DNA of 64,000 bases from Fastidiosipila sp. Lineage in GTDB: Bacteria; Bacillota; Clostridia; Saccharofermentanales; DTU023. Positions 9,961 through 18,703 of this stretch are shown in pieces. The position numbers and the translations under genes are program-made. Under the pieces are notes generated by a model that searched no databases, was not told where the DNA came from, and saw only the letters and a program-made list of their open reading frames with translations. The stretch is from assembly GCA_012511175.1 (NCBI GenBank), contig JAAZGO010000028.1, forward strand, positions 54,398 to 118,397, written 5' to 3'. Each line of letters starts with the position of its first letter. Positions within the stretch are counted from its first letter, which is position 1.

Positions 9961-10848
9961 TTACAGGTCGATACTCTTCACTCGGCATTTATGGGTGACG
10001 TAGTCCCGGATCACATGCCGGTGACACATGGATGGTTCCCGTTCAAAACACATTAGGGCTACACGAAAGTACTTTCTTAGCAGGGATTCAAGTTGGTTCA
10101 GCTCACTTATTCGAAGGGACATGGTTTTCTCGTACACTTCAAAAAGGTCCTGGAAGTCTTCTTTCGTTTCCAACGACTGCCGGTTGGCAGACTCGATGCC
10201 AAGTCCGGGAATGTGAACATATTTTATCCCAACGGATTCTGCGATCTCGCCAAGTTTCCTTTTTGAATACCCGAATTTGCGACTCAGCGCGTTTTTCCGC
10301 ACATCACAAAGCAGGCGCACATCATTTTGGATCAGTTGGTTAATGAAAGCTTCCAGGTTCCTGCCCTCATAGCCAATCGTAAAAAGGATTGGTTCTTTTT
10401 TGGCATAGGTTTGTCTTATCCGGTTGAAACTTTCCAGTTCTTTTCCGAAAAAAAGATCAGCAAGGATCTCACTCCTAATGGTGTAATAGGGATGCTCCCG
10501 ATAAGCCCGGCGCATGAGTTCAATACCACGTTCAGGGGCTGTCTTAAAGGGATGATTCTCTTTTGGACAGCTTATGACAGCCGTTACTGTCTTCTCTTGC
10601 CCCTCCTGTAACCTCTCAACCTTGAAGTGGCCATGCGCGTGGAGAGTGTCTAAGTCTGCCGCAAGCTGGAAAGAATAGGCGCCATGCCGGAAAGGGACGA
10701 ATTCATAGAAGTCAGAATCACCCGACATGGTGTGAAGGAAGACCAGTTTTTGCAGATCCGTGCTCTTCACACCGCCAACCAACTCATTTACAAAGGAGAG
10801 AAGAAAGCGCTGGCGCCTATAAGATGGCCGGCCGGCAACAATGCCCAT
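9961..10848 (-). CDS. DUF488 domain protein with N-terminal YwgA-like domain
   Basis: A 295-residue protein with two parts. The first about 130 residues contain a KLVFLHT segment and FVPFRHGAYSFQLAADLDTL, resembling the Y-GPFS-DL pattern of YwgA-like and antitoxin-like domains. From about residue 150 it is a DUF488 domain: TIGYEGRNLEAFINQL, LLCDVRKNALSRKFGYSK and the C-terminal CFEREPSMCHRHVI with conserved Cys/His. DUF488 has no firmly established activity. Start: AGGAGG lies about 9 nt upstream of the ATG. It is the first gene of the leftward set that continues into hsdM, with a credible promoter just upstream. Confidence 0.75.
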   Translation of the reverse strand: MGIVAGRPSYRRQRFLLSFVNELVGGVKSTDLQKLVFLHTMSGDSDFYEFVPFRHGAYSFQLAADLDTLHAHGHFKVERLQEGQEKTVTAVISCPKENHPFKTAPERGIELMRRAYREHPYYTIRSEILADLFFGKELESFNRIRQTYAKKEPILFTIGYEGRNLEAFINQLIQNDVRLLCDVRKNALSRKFGYSKRKLGEIAESVGIKYVHIPGLGIESANRQSLETKEDFQDLFEVYEKTMSLRISELNQLESLLRKYFRVALMCFEREPSMCHRHVIRDYVTHKCRVKSIDL

Positions 10849-10889
10849 ACTGAAGCGCCTCCTCTCTTTTGTTGTCTTCCTTCAACCCA

Positions 10890-10918
10890 ATACTAATTCC
10901 GGTGCCCGGTCCCGTCAA
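10890..10918 (-). promoter_or_regulatory. Sigma-70-type promoter of the DUF488/restriction operon
   Basis: On the minus strand TTGACG (10913-10918) and TAGTAT (10890-10895) are separated by exactly 17 nt, about 35 nt upstream of the DUF488 ribosome binding site. Five of six and four of six consensus bases match. Confidence 0.55.
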
Positions 10919-10989
10919 GGATACAGAGGGGCAAGCGCCAGGTACATCGGCTTTTTGGACGGGAGAGGCGGTAAATAGACAAAAGGTAA

Positions 10990-11769
10990 TCACTCACCCC
11001 TGAATCCGTCCATCTTTTTCTTGCTCAGGAATGCTTTCATGGCATCCTTTTGGTCTTTGGTCTCAAAACACCGGCTGAAGCAGGACGCCTCCAAAGCCAA
11101 ACCCTCTGCCAGTGTCAGATCCAGCCCTCCCCTGATGGCCCGCTTGGCCTCCCTGACGGCCACCGGTGCCTTTTGGGCAATAGTTGCTGCCAGTTCATGG
11201 ACCCGCCCCATCAAGTGATCCGGCTCTGATACCTCCATGACAAGACCCAGGGCCTGGGCTTCCCTGACATCAATCCGCCTGCCCGTCATGATGAGATCGA
11301 AGGCGGACATGGAACCGACAAGCCTGGCCAGCCGCTGGGTTCCTCCGAAGCCGGGTGTAATTCCCAGGCCTGTTTCTGGAAAAGCGAAACTTGCTTTTGT
11401 TGACGCGATGCGGAAGTCGCAGGCCAGGGCCAGTTCAAAACCGCCGCCCAGGGCAAAACCATTGACTGCCGCGATGACGGGGACGGGAAACGAACTGACC
11501 TGATTCATGACCCGGTTGCCGAAGCGGGCGAACATTTCCGCCTCCTCCCGGTCCATGTCCGCCATTTCAGAAATATCTGCGCCGGCGACAAAAGCCTTGT
11601 TACCGGCACCGGTGATGATCAGGGCCCGCACCTGCTGGTCGTCAGCCAAATCGGATAAGGCAGACGACAGCTCATGGAGGACGGCCTTGTTCAAGGCGTT
11701 CAGGGCCTCGGGCCGGTCGATAGTCAATTCGGCAACGTAATCTGTCTGGTCAAGTTTGATGATGGACAT
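10990..11769 (-). CDS. crt: 3-hydroxybutyryl-CoA dehydratase (crotonase)
   Basis: Enoyl-CoA hydratase-family enzyme converting 3-hydroxybutyryl-CoA to crotonyl-CoA in butyrate formation. The 259-residue protein has crotonase hallmarks: [11 protein letters not shown], an oxyanion-hole region in [21 protein letters not shown], and [17 protein letters not shown] with the catalytic-type Glu. An upstream in-frame extension exists, but the start at 11769 is preferred because AAAGGAGCG precedes it. It overlaps nothing and lies 11 nt after the thiolase gene. It is the last gene of the lysine fermentation operon. With Hbd and thiolase it recycles acetoacetyl-CoA to crotonyl-CoA. Confidence 0.92.
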   Translation of the reverse strand: MSIIKLDQTDYVAELTIDRPEALNALNKAVLHELSSALSDLADDQQVRALIITGAGNKAFVAGADISEMADMDREEAEMFARFGNRVMNQVSSFPVPVIAAVNGFALGGGFELALACDFRIASTKASFAFPETGLGITPGFGGTQRLARLVGSMSAFDLIMTGRRIDVREAQALGLVMEVSEPDHLMGRVHELAATIAQKAPVAVREAKRAIRGGLDLTLAEGLALEASCFSRCFETKDQKDAMKAFLSKKKMDGFRGE

Positions 11770-11780
11770 GACCGCTCCTT

Positions 11781-12956
11781 TCACCGTTCCACCACGGCCG
11801 CGATGCCCATGCCCCCACCGATGCAAAGGGAGGCCAGGCCGCGTTTAACGTTTCTTTTCTCCATTTCATGGAGCAGGGTCACCAGGACACGCGCGCCCGA
11901 GGCGCCGACCGGATGGCCGAGGGCGATGGCACCGCCGTTCACGTTGACCTTTGCCGGATCGGCACCCAGTTCTTTCAGGACCGCCAGGGACTGGGCCGCA
12001 AAGGCTTCATTGAATTCAATCAGATCAATGTCATCCAGGCTTAAGCCGGTCTTTTCAAGAATCTTTTTTGTCGCGACATAAGGCCCCATGCCCATGATGG
12101 AGGGATCGAGGCCGACGGAAACGCCGGCGGTCAGGGCAGCCATGGGTTTTAACCCCAATTCCCTGGCCTTTTTGCCGCTCATGACCACCATGGCTGCCGC
12201 GCCGTCATTGATGCCGGACGCATTGCCGGCCGTCACCGTGCCATCCTTTTTGAAGGCCGGGCGGAGCTTTTGCATCCCCTCCAAAGTGGCTCCGTGCCGG
12301 GGGTATTCATCGGCCTCAAAGTCGTATTCATTTTTGCGCTCCCTGATGTGCACCGGGACGATTTCAGCTTCAAACCGGCCTTCCTTTTGGGCGCGCTCCG
12401 TCCTCCGCTGACTTTCCAGGGCGTAGGCATCCTGTTCTTCCCGGCTGATGCTGTATTTTTCGGCCACATTTTCAGCCGTGATGCCCATGTGATAATCGCC
12501 GAAAATGTCCCAGAGACCGTCCTTGATCATGCTGTCAATCAGGGTGCCGTCACCCATGCGGTAACCATCCCGGGCCTTGTCGAGCAGATAAGGCGCCGCC
12601 GACATGTTTTCGGTTCCGCCCGCGACGACGATTTCAGCCTGACCGCTTTCAATCAAGGCAGCTGCCAGTGTCACGGCTTTCAGGCCTGAACCACACACAT
12701 TATTGATGGTGGAGGCAGGAACTGATTCAGGAATTCCGGCTGCCATGGCGGCCTGCCGGGCCACATTCTGTCCCAAGCCTGCTGCCAGGATGCAGCCCAT
12801 GAGAACTTCATCCACATCCTCCGGACGAATGCCCGCGCGCCGGATCGCACCCCTGACCACCACCTCACCCAGCCTGACGGCCGAAACCTTGGCCAGACTA
12901 CCCCCGAATTTTCCGATTGCCGTACGGCAGCCTCCCAGAATCACAATGTCTTTCAT
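11781..12956 (-). CDS. thlA: Acetyl-CoA acetyltransferase (thiolase)
   Basis: Degrades or forms acetoacetyl-CoA with two acetyl-CoA. In lysine fermentation it cleaves the acetoacetyl-CoA made by the CoA-transferase. The 391-residue length is typical. The acyl-accepting Cys88 lies in [11 protein letters not shown], the active-site His in [10 protein letters not shown] and the second Cys in LCIGGGMG. It sits between hbd and crt with spacers of 11-12 nt, so all three are co-transcribed. The biosynthetic or degradative direction depends on metabolite levels. Confidence 0.94.
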   Translation of the reverse strand: MKDIVILGGCRTAIGKFGGSLAKVSAVRLGEVVVRGAIRRAGIRPEDVDEVLMGCILAAGLGQNVARQAAMAAGIPESVPASTINNVCGSGLKAVTLAAALIESGQAEIVVAGGTENMSAAPYLLDKARDGYRMGDGTLIDSMIKDGLWDIFGDYHMGITAENVAEKYSISREEQDAYALESQRRTERAQKEGRFEAEIVPVHIRERKNEYDFEADEYPRHGATLEGMQKLRPAFKKDGTVTAGNASGINDGAAAMVVMSGKKARELGLKPMAALTAGVSVGLDPSIMGMGPYVATKKILEKTGLSLDDIDLIEFNEAFAAQSLAVLKELGADPAKVNVNGGAIALGHPVGASGARVLVTLLHEMEKRNVKRGLASLCIGGGMGIAAVVER

Positions 12957-12968
12957 CGCTTCCTCTTT

Positions 12969-13808
12969 CTAATATTGATAAAATCCCTGTCCCGATTTGC
13001 GGCCCAGCTTGCCCTCTTGAACCATGCGGCCAAGCAGGGGGCTCGGCTCGTATTTTGGATTACCTGTTCTCGCCCGGATGATTTCCATAATGTTTTTAAC
13101 GATGTCTATTCCGATAAAATCAGCCAGTTGAAGCGGCCCCATGGGGTGATTAGCCCCAAGCTTCATGGCCTGGTCGATGTCCTCGCGCGACGCGACCCCC
13201 TGATGCAAGAGATCGGCTGCCTCATTGATCATGGGGATCAGCAGCCGGTTGACAATGAAGCCCGGGCTCTCCTTGCAAAAAACCGGTTCCTTGCCGATGG
13301 CCCGGACGATGGCGGCGAACTGTTCTTTTGTCTCTTCCGAGGTATGGTCACCGCTTACGACCTCAACCAGTTTCATGACCGGCGCCGGATTAAAGAAATG
13401 CATGCCGGCCAAGCTGGACTCATGGTCCAGTTCCGACGCGATCTCCGTGATGGAAAGTGAGGAGGTGTTGGTCGCAAAAAGGCAATCCGGACGGCACAGC
13501 TTGTCCAGCTTGCCAAAAAGAACGCGCTTGGCCTCCAGATCCTCGAAAATGGCTTCAATTACAAGGTCTGCCCCCTTTGCCTCTTCAAGATCGGTCGATC
13601 GTTTCAAGTTGGCAAGCAGGTCTTCCGCTTCCTCTTGTGTCAGGCGGCCCTTGTCAAACTGGCGTCTCACCTGCTTTTCAATCAGGGCATAACCGCGCTC
13701 TACCAGGTCCGCTTCCCGGTCGAACATGACGGTTTCATGGCCGAAGGACGCGAAAACCTGTGCGATTCCCGCCCCCATGGTGCCGCATCCGGCAACAAAT
13801 ACTTTCAT
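12969..13808 (-). CDS. hbd: 3-hydroxybutyryl-CoA dehydrogenase
   Basis: NAD(P)-dependent reduction of acetoacetyl-CoA to 3-hydroxybutyryl-CoA. The N-terminal Rossmann motif is GCGTMGAGIAQVFASFG. HFFNPAPVMKLVEVV contains the catalytic His, and KESPGFIVNRLL with NHPMGPLQLADFIG forms the C-terminal helical domain. At 279 residues it is a normal monofunctional family member. It lies between kamE and the thiolase gene. Genes for butyryl-CoA dehydrogenase and electron-transfer flavoprotein, needed to finish butyrate synthesis, are not in this window. Confidence 0.94.
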   Translation of the reverse strand: MKVFVAGCGTMGAGIAQVFASFGHETVMFDREADLVERGYALIEKQVRRQFDKGRLTQEEAEDLLANLKRSTDLEEAKGADLVIEAIFEDLEAKRVLFGKLDKLCRPDCLFATNTSSLSITEIASELDHESSLAGMHFFNPAPVMKLVEVVSGDHTSEETKEQFAAIVRAIGKEPVFCKESPGFIVNRLLIPMINEAADLLHQGVASREDIDQAMKLGANHPMGPLQLADFIGIDIVKNIMEIIRARTGNPKYEPSPLLGRMVQEGKLGRKSGQGFYQY

Positions 13809-13827
13809 CTACAATCCTCCTGTCCTG

Positions 13828-14589
13828 TTATTTGTGGGCTGCTTCCTGTCTTCTGGCCAGCTCCGCCGCCATGTAGCCTGCGACATCATCGGCGTACTTG
13901 CCGGGACCAAAGCCCGCATCACAACCCAGCTCCTTGGCTAATTCATGGGAAATACGCGGTCCTCCCAGGATGAGCAGAAACCGGTGGCGAAGCGACTCCG
14001 CCTCCAGAAGCTCAACCAGTTCCGAAATATTCTTTATGTGGACATCCTTCTGGGTCACTGTCTGGGATACCAGCATGACATCAGCGTCGAATCGGACGGC
14101 TTCGCGGATAAAATCCTCGTTTTCCACCTGGCTGCCCAGGTTGAGGGTTTCAATCATGTCGTAGCGCTCCAGGCCATGGTGACCTGCATAGCCTTTCATG
14201 TTCATGATCGCGTCAATCCCAACCGTATGGGCATCGGTTCCCGTGCTGGCGCCGATCACCCGGATCCTGCGGCCCAGATGATCGCGGATATACTGATCGG
14301 TTTCCTCCATGGTCATGACAGGCGCTTCAATGCTTGCAGCCTCGATCCTTGTGTAGTCGATCCCCTTTTCGAAGGTGGCATAGGCGATGATCCGGGTGAA
14401 ACGATCATCCAGCGCCTCATGCCAGCTGATCAGAGGATTGGACAAACCCATGGCGGTCAGTATGGCCCGGGCTGCCTCAACTGCCCGTTCGTCGTCAGGA
14501 ACCGGCAGGGTGAAGCTCAGCTGGATTCGGCCGTCATCCATGGTGTCGCCGTAGGGCTTGAGGCGGGTGAGATCAGGCTTGGGAATCAT
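13828..14589 (-). CDS. kamE: Beta-lysine/D-lysine 5,6-aminomutase, beta subunit
   Basis: Small subunit of the adenosylcobalamin- and PLP-dependent mutase that moves the terminal amino group to form 3,5-diaminohexanoate. The cobalamin motif DxHxxG is present as Asp119-His121-Gly124 in GTDAHTVGID. Lys133, in MKGYAGHHGLERY, is positioned like the PLP-binding lysine of this subunit. The Rossmann-like B12 domain continues with LLILGGPRISHELAKELG. The start at 14589 is chosen for the GGAGGAAC site upstream; a longer in-frame extension is unlikely. It overlaps kamD by 17 nt, as expected for coupled subunits. Length is 253 residues. Confidence 0.93.
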   Translation of the reverse strand: MIPKPDLTRLKPYGDTMDDGRIQLSFTLPVPDDERAVEAARAILTAMGLSNPLISWHEALDDRFTRIIAYATFEKGIDYTRIEAASIEAPVMTMEETDQYIRDHLGRRIRVIGASTGTDAHTVGIDAIMNMKGYAGHHGLERYDMIETLNLGSQVENEDFIREAVRFDADVMLVSQTVTQKDVHIKNISELVELLEAESLRHRFLLILGGPRISHELAKELGCDAGFGPGKYADDVAGYMAAELARRQEAAHK

Positions 14590-16141
14590 CTTGCTGTTCC
14601 TCCAAAAACAAATCGATAAAGGGGTTGCAGTAATGGTCACCTTTGGCGATCACACCCTCCATCCCCTTGCCGCCCTCAGGCCGCCTTTTGATTCCGGCAA
14701 AACGGCCGGCTTCCAGTGAACGAAAGAGCCCATCCTGGCGGATGGTTTCGAGAAACCCGAGCGCCAGGTCAAGGACCTCGTCAGCCCGCTTCTCCAGCAG
14801 ACCGCCCCTCTTGTACTCAATTTCATCCGATAGAGACTTCATGGCCCGTTTGACATAATCGGCATTGGCGATGGCGTGCGCCCGGTCTGCCATGTGGGGC
14901 GTGTGGATGGCCTCGGTCATCATGCCAAGAAGGAGGAACTGCTGGCCGGTCAGCACCCCCGCCACATTGAAGAGCGTATCCTGCACATGACCCTGAAAGA
15001 TGTTGCCGGTCATGTGCTTGGTCGGCGGCATGTATTTGAGGGGGGCGTCCGGGAAAATCTGGCGGGCCATCTGGGCCTGGGCCAATTCAAAAACAAAGGA
15101 GTCAGGCAGGGAGGGATCCATCTCAAAGGCGTGCCCCAGCCCCATCTGCACTTTCCGCATCCCCGCCCGAAGGGCAAACTGTTCGTTGATCAATTGGGAG
15201 GCCAGAACCGTATGCGCCTCCTCGTAGGCGTCTGAGGTGGTCAGGTAGTTGTCTTCGCCGGTGTTGATGATGATGCCGGCCGCCCCATTGATCATCCGCG
15301 AGAAACTCTGGTCGATCAGGGTGCGCTGCATGTTGATGTCACGGAACAAAATCCCGTAAAGGGCGTCGTTCAGCATGACGTCCAGGCGCTCCAAGGCCCC
15401 CATGACCGCAATTTCAGGCATGCAGAGACCGGAACAATAGTTGCAGAGCCGGATGTAGCGGCCAAGTTCGTTTCCTTTTTCGTCCAGGGCCCGGCGCATG
15501 AGGCGGAAATTTTCCTGGGTGGCGGTCGTCCCCCCGAAACCTTCAGTCGTGGCACCGTAGGGCACGTAATCGAGCAGGCTCTGCCCTGTCGTCCGTATGA
15601 CCGCGATGACGTCGGCACCCTGCCTGGCGGCGGCCTGCGCCTGGATTATATCTTCATAGATATTGCCGGTCGCTACGATGGCGTAAAGCCAGGGAGCGGA
15701 TCTTTCGCCATACTTTTCAAGCAGGGATTCACGGGTCTTCCTGCCCTCCCGAATCCGGAAAATTGCTTTTTCCGCCTGCTCTTTGGCCCAAAGCCGGCAG
15801 GCAAAGGCATCGTGTTTCTCATGGGCAGTCAGATCCAGGCTTCCTGCTGCGACCGCTTCCGCCATTTTGATGGGGGCCAGCCCCGTCGAAAGCGCTCCCT
15901 GCGCCAGCCAGTAGGCGGCACCCGCCTCCAGGACGCCTTGGGTCCTGAGATGGTCAACCAGACGGTTGGCAAGGGGCACATCGAAGGCATCCACGCCGTC
16001 AACCCCAAAAAGACGGCAAATCGCCCGTTCCACCGCCACTGTCGAACAGAGTTCAAGCTGCTCCGTCACGTTGTCAGCGACGGCCGCTGCGGCCTGGCGC
16101 GCCTTATCCACCTTGTTCCAGTCAAGTCTGAGCTCTGCCAT
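14573..16141 (-). CDS. kamD: Beta-lysine/D-lysine 5,6-aminomutase, alpha subunit
   Basis: Large, TIM-barrel subunit that binds PLP and contacts the cobalamin domain of KamE. The 522-residue length matches the family (about 515-520). Recognisable segments are GADVIAVIRTTGQSLLDYVPYG, YIRLCNYCSGLCMPEIAVMGAL and MPPTKHMTGNIFQGH. An upstream extension overlapping kamC is rejected: the chosen ATG is preceded by a G-rich site and starts the conserved MAELRLDWNKVDKAR. It overlaps the end of kamC by 20 nt. It acts after KamA in L-lysine degradation. Confidence 0.93.
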   Translation of the reverse strand: MAELRLDWNKVDKARQAAAAVADNVTEQLELCSTVAVERAICRLFGVDGVDAFDVPLANRLVDHLRTQGVLEAGAAYWLAQGALSTGLAPIKMAEAVAAGSLDLTAHEKHDAFACRLWAKEQAEKAIFRIREGRKTRESLLEKYGERSAPWLYAIVATGNIYEDIIQAQAAARQGADVIAVIRTTGQSLLDYVPYGATTEGFGGTTATQENFRLMRRALDEKGNELGRYIRLCNYCSGLCMPEIAVMGALERLDVMLNDALYGILFRDINMQRTLIDQSFSRMINGAAGIIINTGEDNYLTTSDAYEEAHTVLASQLINEQFALRAGMRKVQMGLGHAFEMDPSLPDSFVFELAQAQMARQIFPDAPLKYMPPTKHMTGNIFQGHVQDTLFNVAGVLTGQQFLLLGMMTEAIHTPHMADRAHAIANADYVKRAMKSLSDEIEYKRGGLLEKRADEVLDLALGFLETIRQDGLFRSLEAGRFAGIKRRPEGGKGMEGVIAKGDHYCNPFIDLFLEEQQDDSQA

Positions 16142-17606
16142 CAGCACCCCCCCCTTCACCTTCGAGCAGTTCAAAGACCCCCTTATCCAGACCCAGCCAT
16201 CCCGCGATGCGGATGGCGTCTGCCGGGATGGACGCTGAACCGTCAACCGCCTCAATTGAGTAATCCATCAGGGATTCAATCCGCCGGACCGCCTCCTCGT
16301 CGGACTGAGGGTCGCCGGTGCCCGAAATGATTTCCTCCAGTTCCCCCGGCTCGATGCCGCGAAGCCGCAGATGCCTGATGCCCTCTTCCGCCGGAACCTC
16401 ATAATGAGTCGCTACGACCAGCACACCGGGAAAAGCCGCGTAAAGCCGGCACAGGGCCCTGACAAGAGCCGTCGCCTCCTGCGGATTGGTGCCTCGAAGC
16501 GGTTCATCCAGGATGACCAATCCCGGCATGTGCCTGGCCTGACGGATGTCGTCCCTGATCTTGACAATTTCAGCGGCAAAAGTCGACAGGCCCCGTTTAG
16601 TTGTATCGAAATAATCAGAACTGTAACTGACAAAGCCAAAAAGCGGTGAAGCTGCATAGGCGCAGGGCGGGAAATAGCCCAGGTGAATCAGGACTACTGA
16701 CAGGGCCATGGCCTTGAGGGCCACACTTTTCCCGCCCATATTGGCGCCCGTCAGCACACTTGTTCCTTGGGCGAGCGTGACCGTCTGACGCTCGTAGGCC
16801 GCTCCCCTGGCGGACAGATGCGCCTCGATGACCGGATGATAGAACTGTTCCAGGATCAAGGTTGCGCCTGCTTCAAGCAGATCCGGCTTTGAAGCGGCCC
16901 ACCGGATGGCCAGCTGAGCCTTGGCCAGGCGAAAATCGAGCTGGCCGGCCGCATCCAGGTTTTCTGAAAGCCGGTCCGCGTAGGGGGCAAGCTGACCGCT
17001 TAAGTTTGCCCTGACCTGCCTTTCTTCCTCATTCTCCTCCGTAAGCAGTTGACTTCGTTCCTCAAGCAGCCTGCTCCGCTCTTCCCCACCGGCGCTCTCC
17101 AATTTTATTTCAACCTTTTTCCGCGCCTGCCTGAGCCCCGCCAGCCTGGCTGAGTATTCGTCATAAAGATAAAAGCCGCTGCTTTCCATTTTGCGTGGAT
17201 CAAGCAGGGCCTCGGCCTCCGGCAGCGGTTTGATCAGGACATCTGCCCTGGCCAGGAGGACGGGGATTTTAAGCAGTTGGTGCAAAAGACGAACTGCCTC
17301 TTTGATCTCAAAGAGCTCAGTAAGATCCAGGGTACGGGCTTTCGAAAGGCCAGCCAGGCTTCCCCGCAGGTCACGGAAGCGGGAAAGATGACCCAGCGCC
17401 TGGCGGATTTCAAGCGGATGGTGCTTGGTGTACTCGGCAAGACGGTCAACAGCGGACAGTTCAGCTTCCAGAAGCTCTTTCTCATCCGGCCCGTAATACC
17501 GGTATTTCAGCTTCATCCGTTTCCCCTGGGGAGTCAGGCAACGACAGGCTTCCAGGGCCTGGGACAAACCCAGGCGCTCACGGTCCTGCCGGCTGATTAA
17601 CAACAT
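16122..17606 (-). CDS. kamC: KamC-like MutS-family ATPase of the lysine cluster
   Basis: MutS-related protein regularly found in lysine aminomutase gene clusters; its precise role is not established. The 494-residue protein has a helical core and clamp-like middle with a charged coiled-coil around residues 165-220. The C-terminal ABC-type ATPase domain has Walker A TGANMGGKS and Walker B GLVILDEPLRGTNPQ. The N-terminal mismatch-recognition domain of true MutS is absent, so DNA repair is unlikely. Position between kamB and kamD with overlapping ends suggests a maintenance or reactivation job for the cobalamin mutase; that is inference. Confidence 0.82.
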   Translation of the reverse strand: MLLISRQDRERLGLSQALEACRCLTPQGKRMKLKYRYYGPDEKELLEAELSAVDRLAEYTKHHPLEIRQALGHLSRFRDLRGSLAGLSKARTLDLTELFEIKEAVRLLHQLLKIPVLLARADVLIKPLPEAEALLDPRKMESSGFYLYDEYSARLAGLRQARKKVEIKLESAGGEERSRLLEERSQLLTEENEEERQVRANLSGQLAPYADRLSENLDAAGQLDFRLAKAQLAIRWAASKPDLLEAGATLILEQFYHPVIEAHLSARGAAYERQTVTLAQGTSVLTGANMGGKSVALKAMALSVVLIHLGYFPPCAYAASPLFGFVSYSSDYFDTTKRGLSTFAAEIVKIRDDIRQARHMPGLVILDEPLRGTNPQEATALVRALCRLYAAFPGVLVVATHYEVPAEEGIRHLRLRGIEPGELEEIISGTGDPQSDEEAVRRIESLMDYSIEAVDGSASIPADAIRIAGWLGLDKGVFELLEGEGGGADGRAQT

Positions 17607-17630
17607 GACACTTTCCTCCCTGTCTTTTGA

Positions 17631-18695
17631 TCAAACCAGGGCCGGCCCCGTATCCATCACGGGGACATCTACGGCCGTACTGACAGCCTTGACAAGCTCC
17701 CTGGCATCCACCTGGCTGCCGCCTCCTCTTGCCGGGTTGACAAAAACCATGGGCAGTATCAGCGGGTGGATGACCTCAAGTTTTACCCCCTGCTGCTTGA
17801 GCCGCGCAAGCGTCCTGCCCCCGATGAAGTAGCGGGTGCCATCTTCCGCCGCCAGGGTCATCTGTCTGAAGTGCTTGTTTGAAAGCAAATCCTCAACAAA
17901 ACGTTCTGTGACGGCACCCCGCAAAAACAGGATCCTGTCACCCGGTGCAAGGCCCTGGGCCACTTCTTTTCCATGTCCGGCAAGTGAAGGCATTTCCATC
18001 AGGCGGACTTCGCCGCGGATGTCCCGGATGGCAGCCCGCGCTCCGGCTTTTCCTTCCATGGCAGCTTCGATTTCCTGTCTTTCTTCCTCAGCCAGGGATG
18101 GCAGTTTCAACAGCTCCGCCTGGACCGCCGTTTTCTCAGCCAGCTCCTCAATGGAGGCGGCATTGGCCATCCCGGCAACCAGAACGACCGCTTCTGTCAG
18201 GCCGCCTCCCGCCTGGGATTTGCGGTCCAGTGCTCCGTCGATGATGTAAAGACAGTCCGCCTCTTCCCGGCGAAAGAAAGTTTCACAAAGAGCCAGATCT
18301 CTTGCAATTGACGGACCGGCCAGTTCGAGATAACCATTTGACCGGGCCCGGGCGACAGCAACCTCACCGGTCGCCGTGCGGATACCCGTAAGTGCCAGAA
18401 TTTCCAGAACGGCATCACTTTTGCCGACCGAGCCGGCAGCGGTGGCGATCAAGGTACCCTCCCTGACATATATCCGGGGTTTCATACCGCCCGTCACCAG
18501 ATCCTGATCCTCGCCATCGCGGCCAACAGATGTCAGGGCCAGTACCCGGGGCAGCCCGGCCTTCGCGCAGGTTCTGATCAGATGGTTCAGCACTGTTGTT
18601 TTCCCGGCGTTTTTCCCGAGGCCCATAATGGCAAGCGAAGCCAGCCGGTCCAGATCCAGCGCTTCAATCAGACGGACGGCTCTGTCTTCTGCCAC
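17631..18695 (-). CDS. kamB: KamB-like P-loop protein of the lysine cluster
   Basis: A 354-residue protein with a nucleotide-binding loop close to the N-terminus (GLGKNAGKTTVLNHL) and a later segment LYIIDGALDRKSQ that may be a Walker B-like strand. A homologous gene recurs beside kamA in lysine fermenters but its biochemical role is unproven. The proposed start is GTG at 18695, 9 nt after the kamA stop. The longer frame upstream runs back through kamA and has no supporting ribosome binding site. With KamC it is a candidate for activating or repairing the KamDE mutase, by analogy with accessory ATPases of other B12 enzymes. Confidence 0.75.
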   Translation of the reverse strand: MAEDRAVRLIEALDLDRLASLAIMGLGKNAGKTTVLNHLIRTCAKAGLPRVLALTSVGRDGEDQDLVTGGMKPRIYVREGTLIATAAGSVGKSDAVLEILALTGIRTATGEVAVARARSNGYLELAGPSIARDLALCETFFRREEADCLYIIDGALDRKSQAGGGLTEAVVLVAGMANAASIEELAEKTAVQAELLKLPSLAEEERQEIEAAMEGKAGARAAIRDIRGEVRLMEMPSLAGHGKEVAQGLAPGDRILFLRGAVTERFVEDLLSNKHFRQMTLAAEDGTRYFIGGRTLARLKQQGVKLEVIHPLILPMVFVNPARGGGSQVDARELVKAVSTAVDVPVMDTGPALV

Positions 18696-18703
18696 TGTCT
18701 GGC

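Noticed and set aside
2754..10848. Restriction locus as part of an integrated prophage or transposon
   Set aside because: No integrase, transposase, tRNA-flanking repeat or phage structural gene was seen. Only base composition hints at acquisition.
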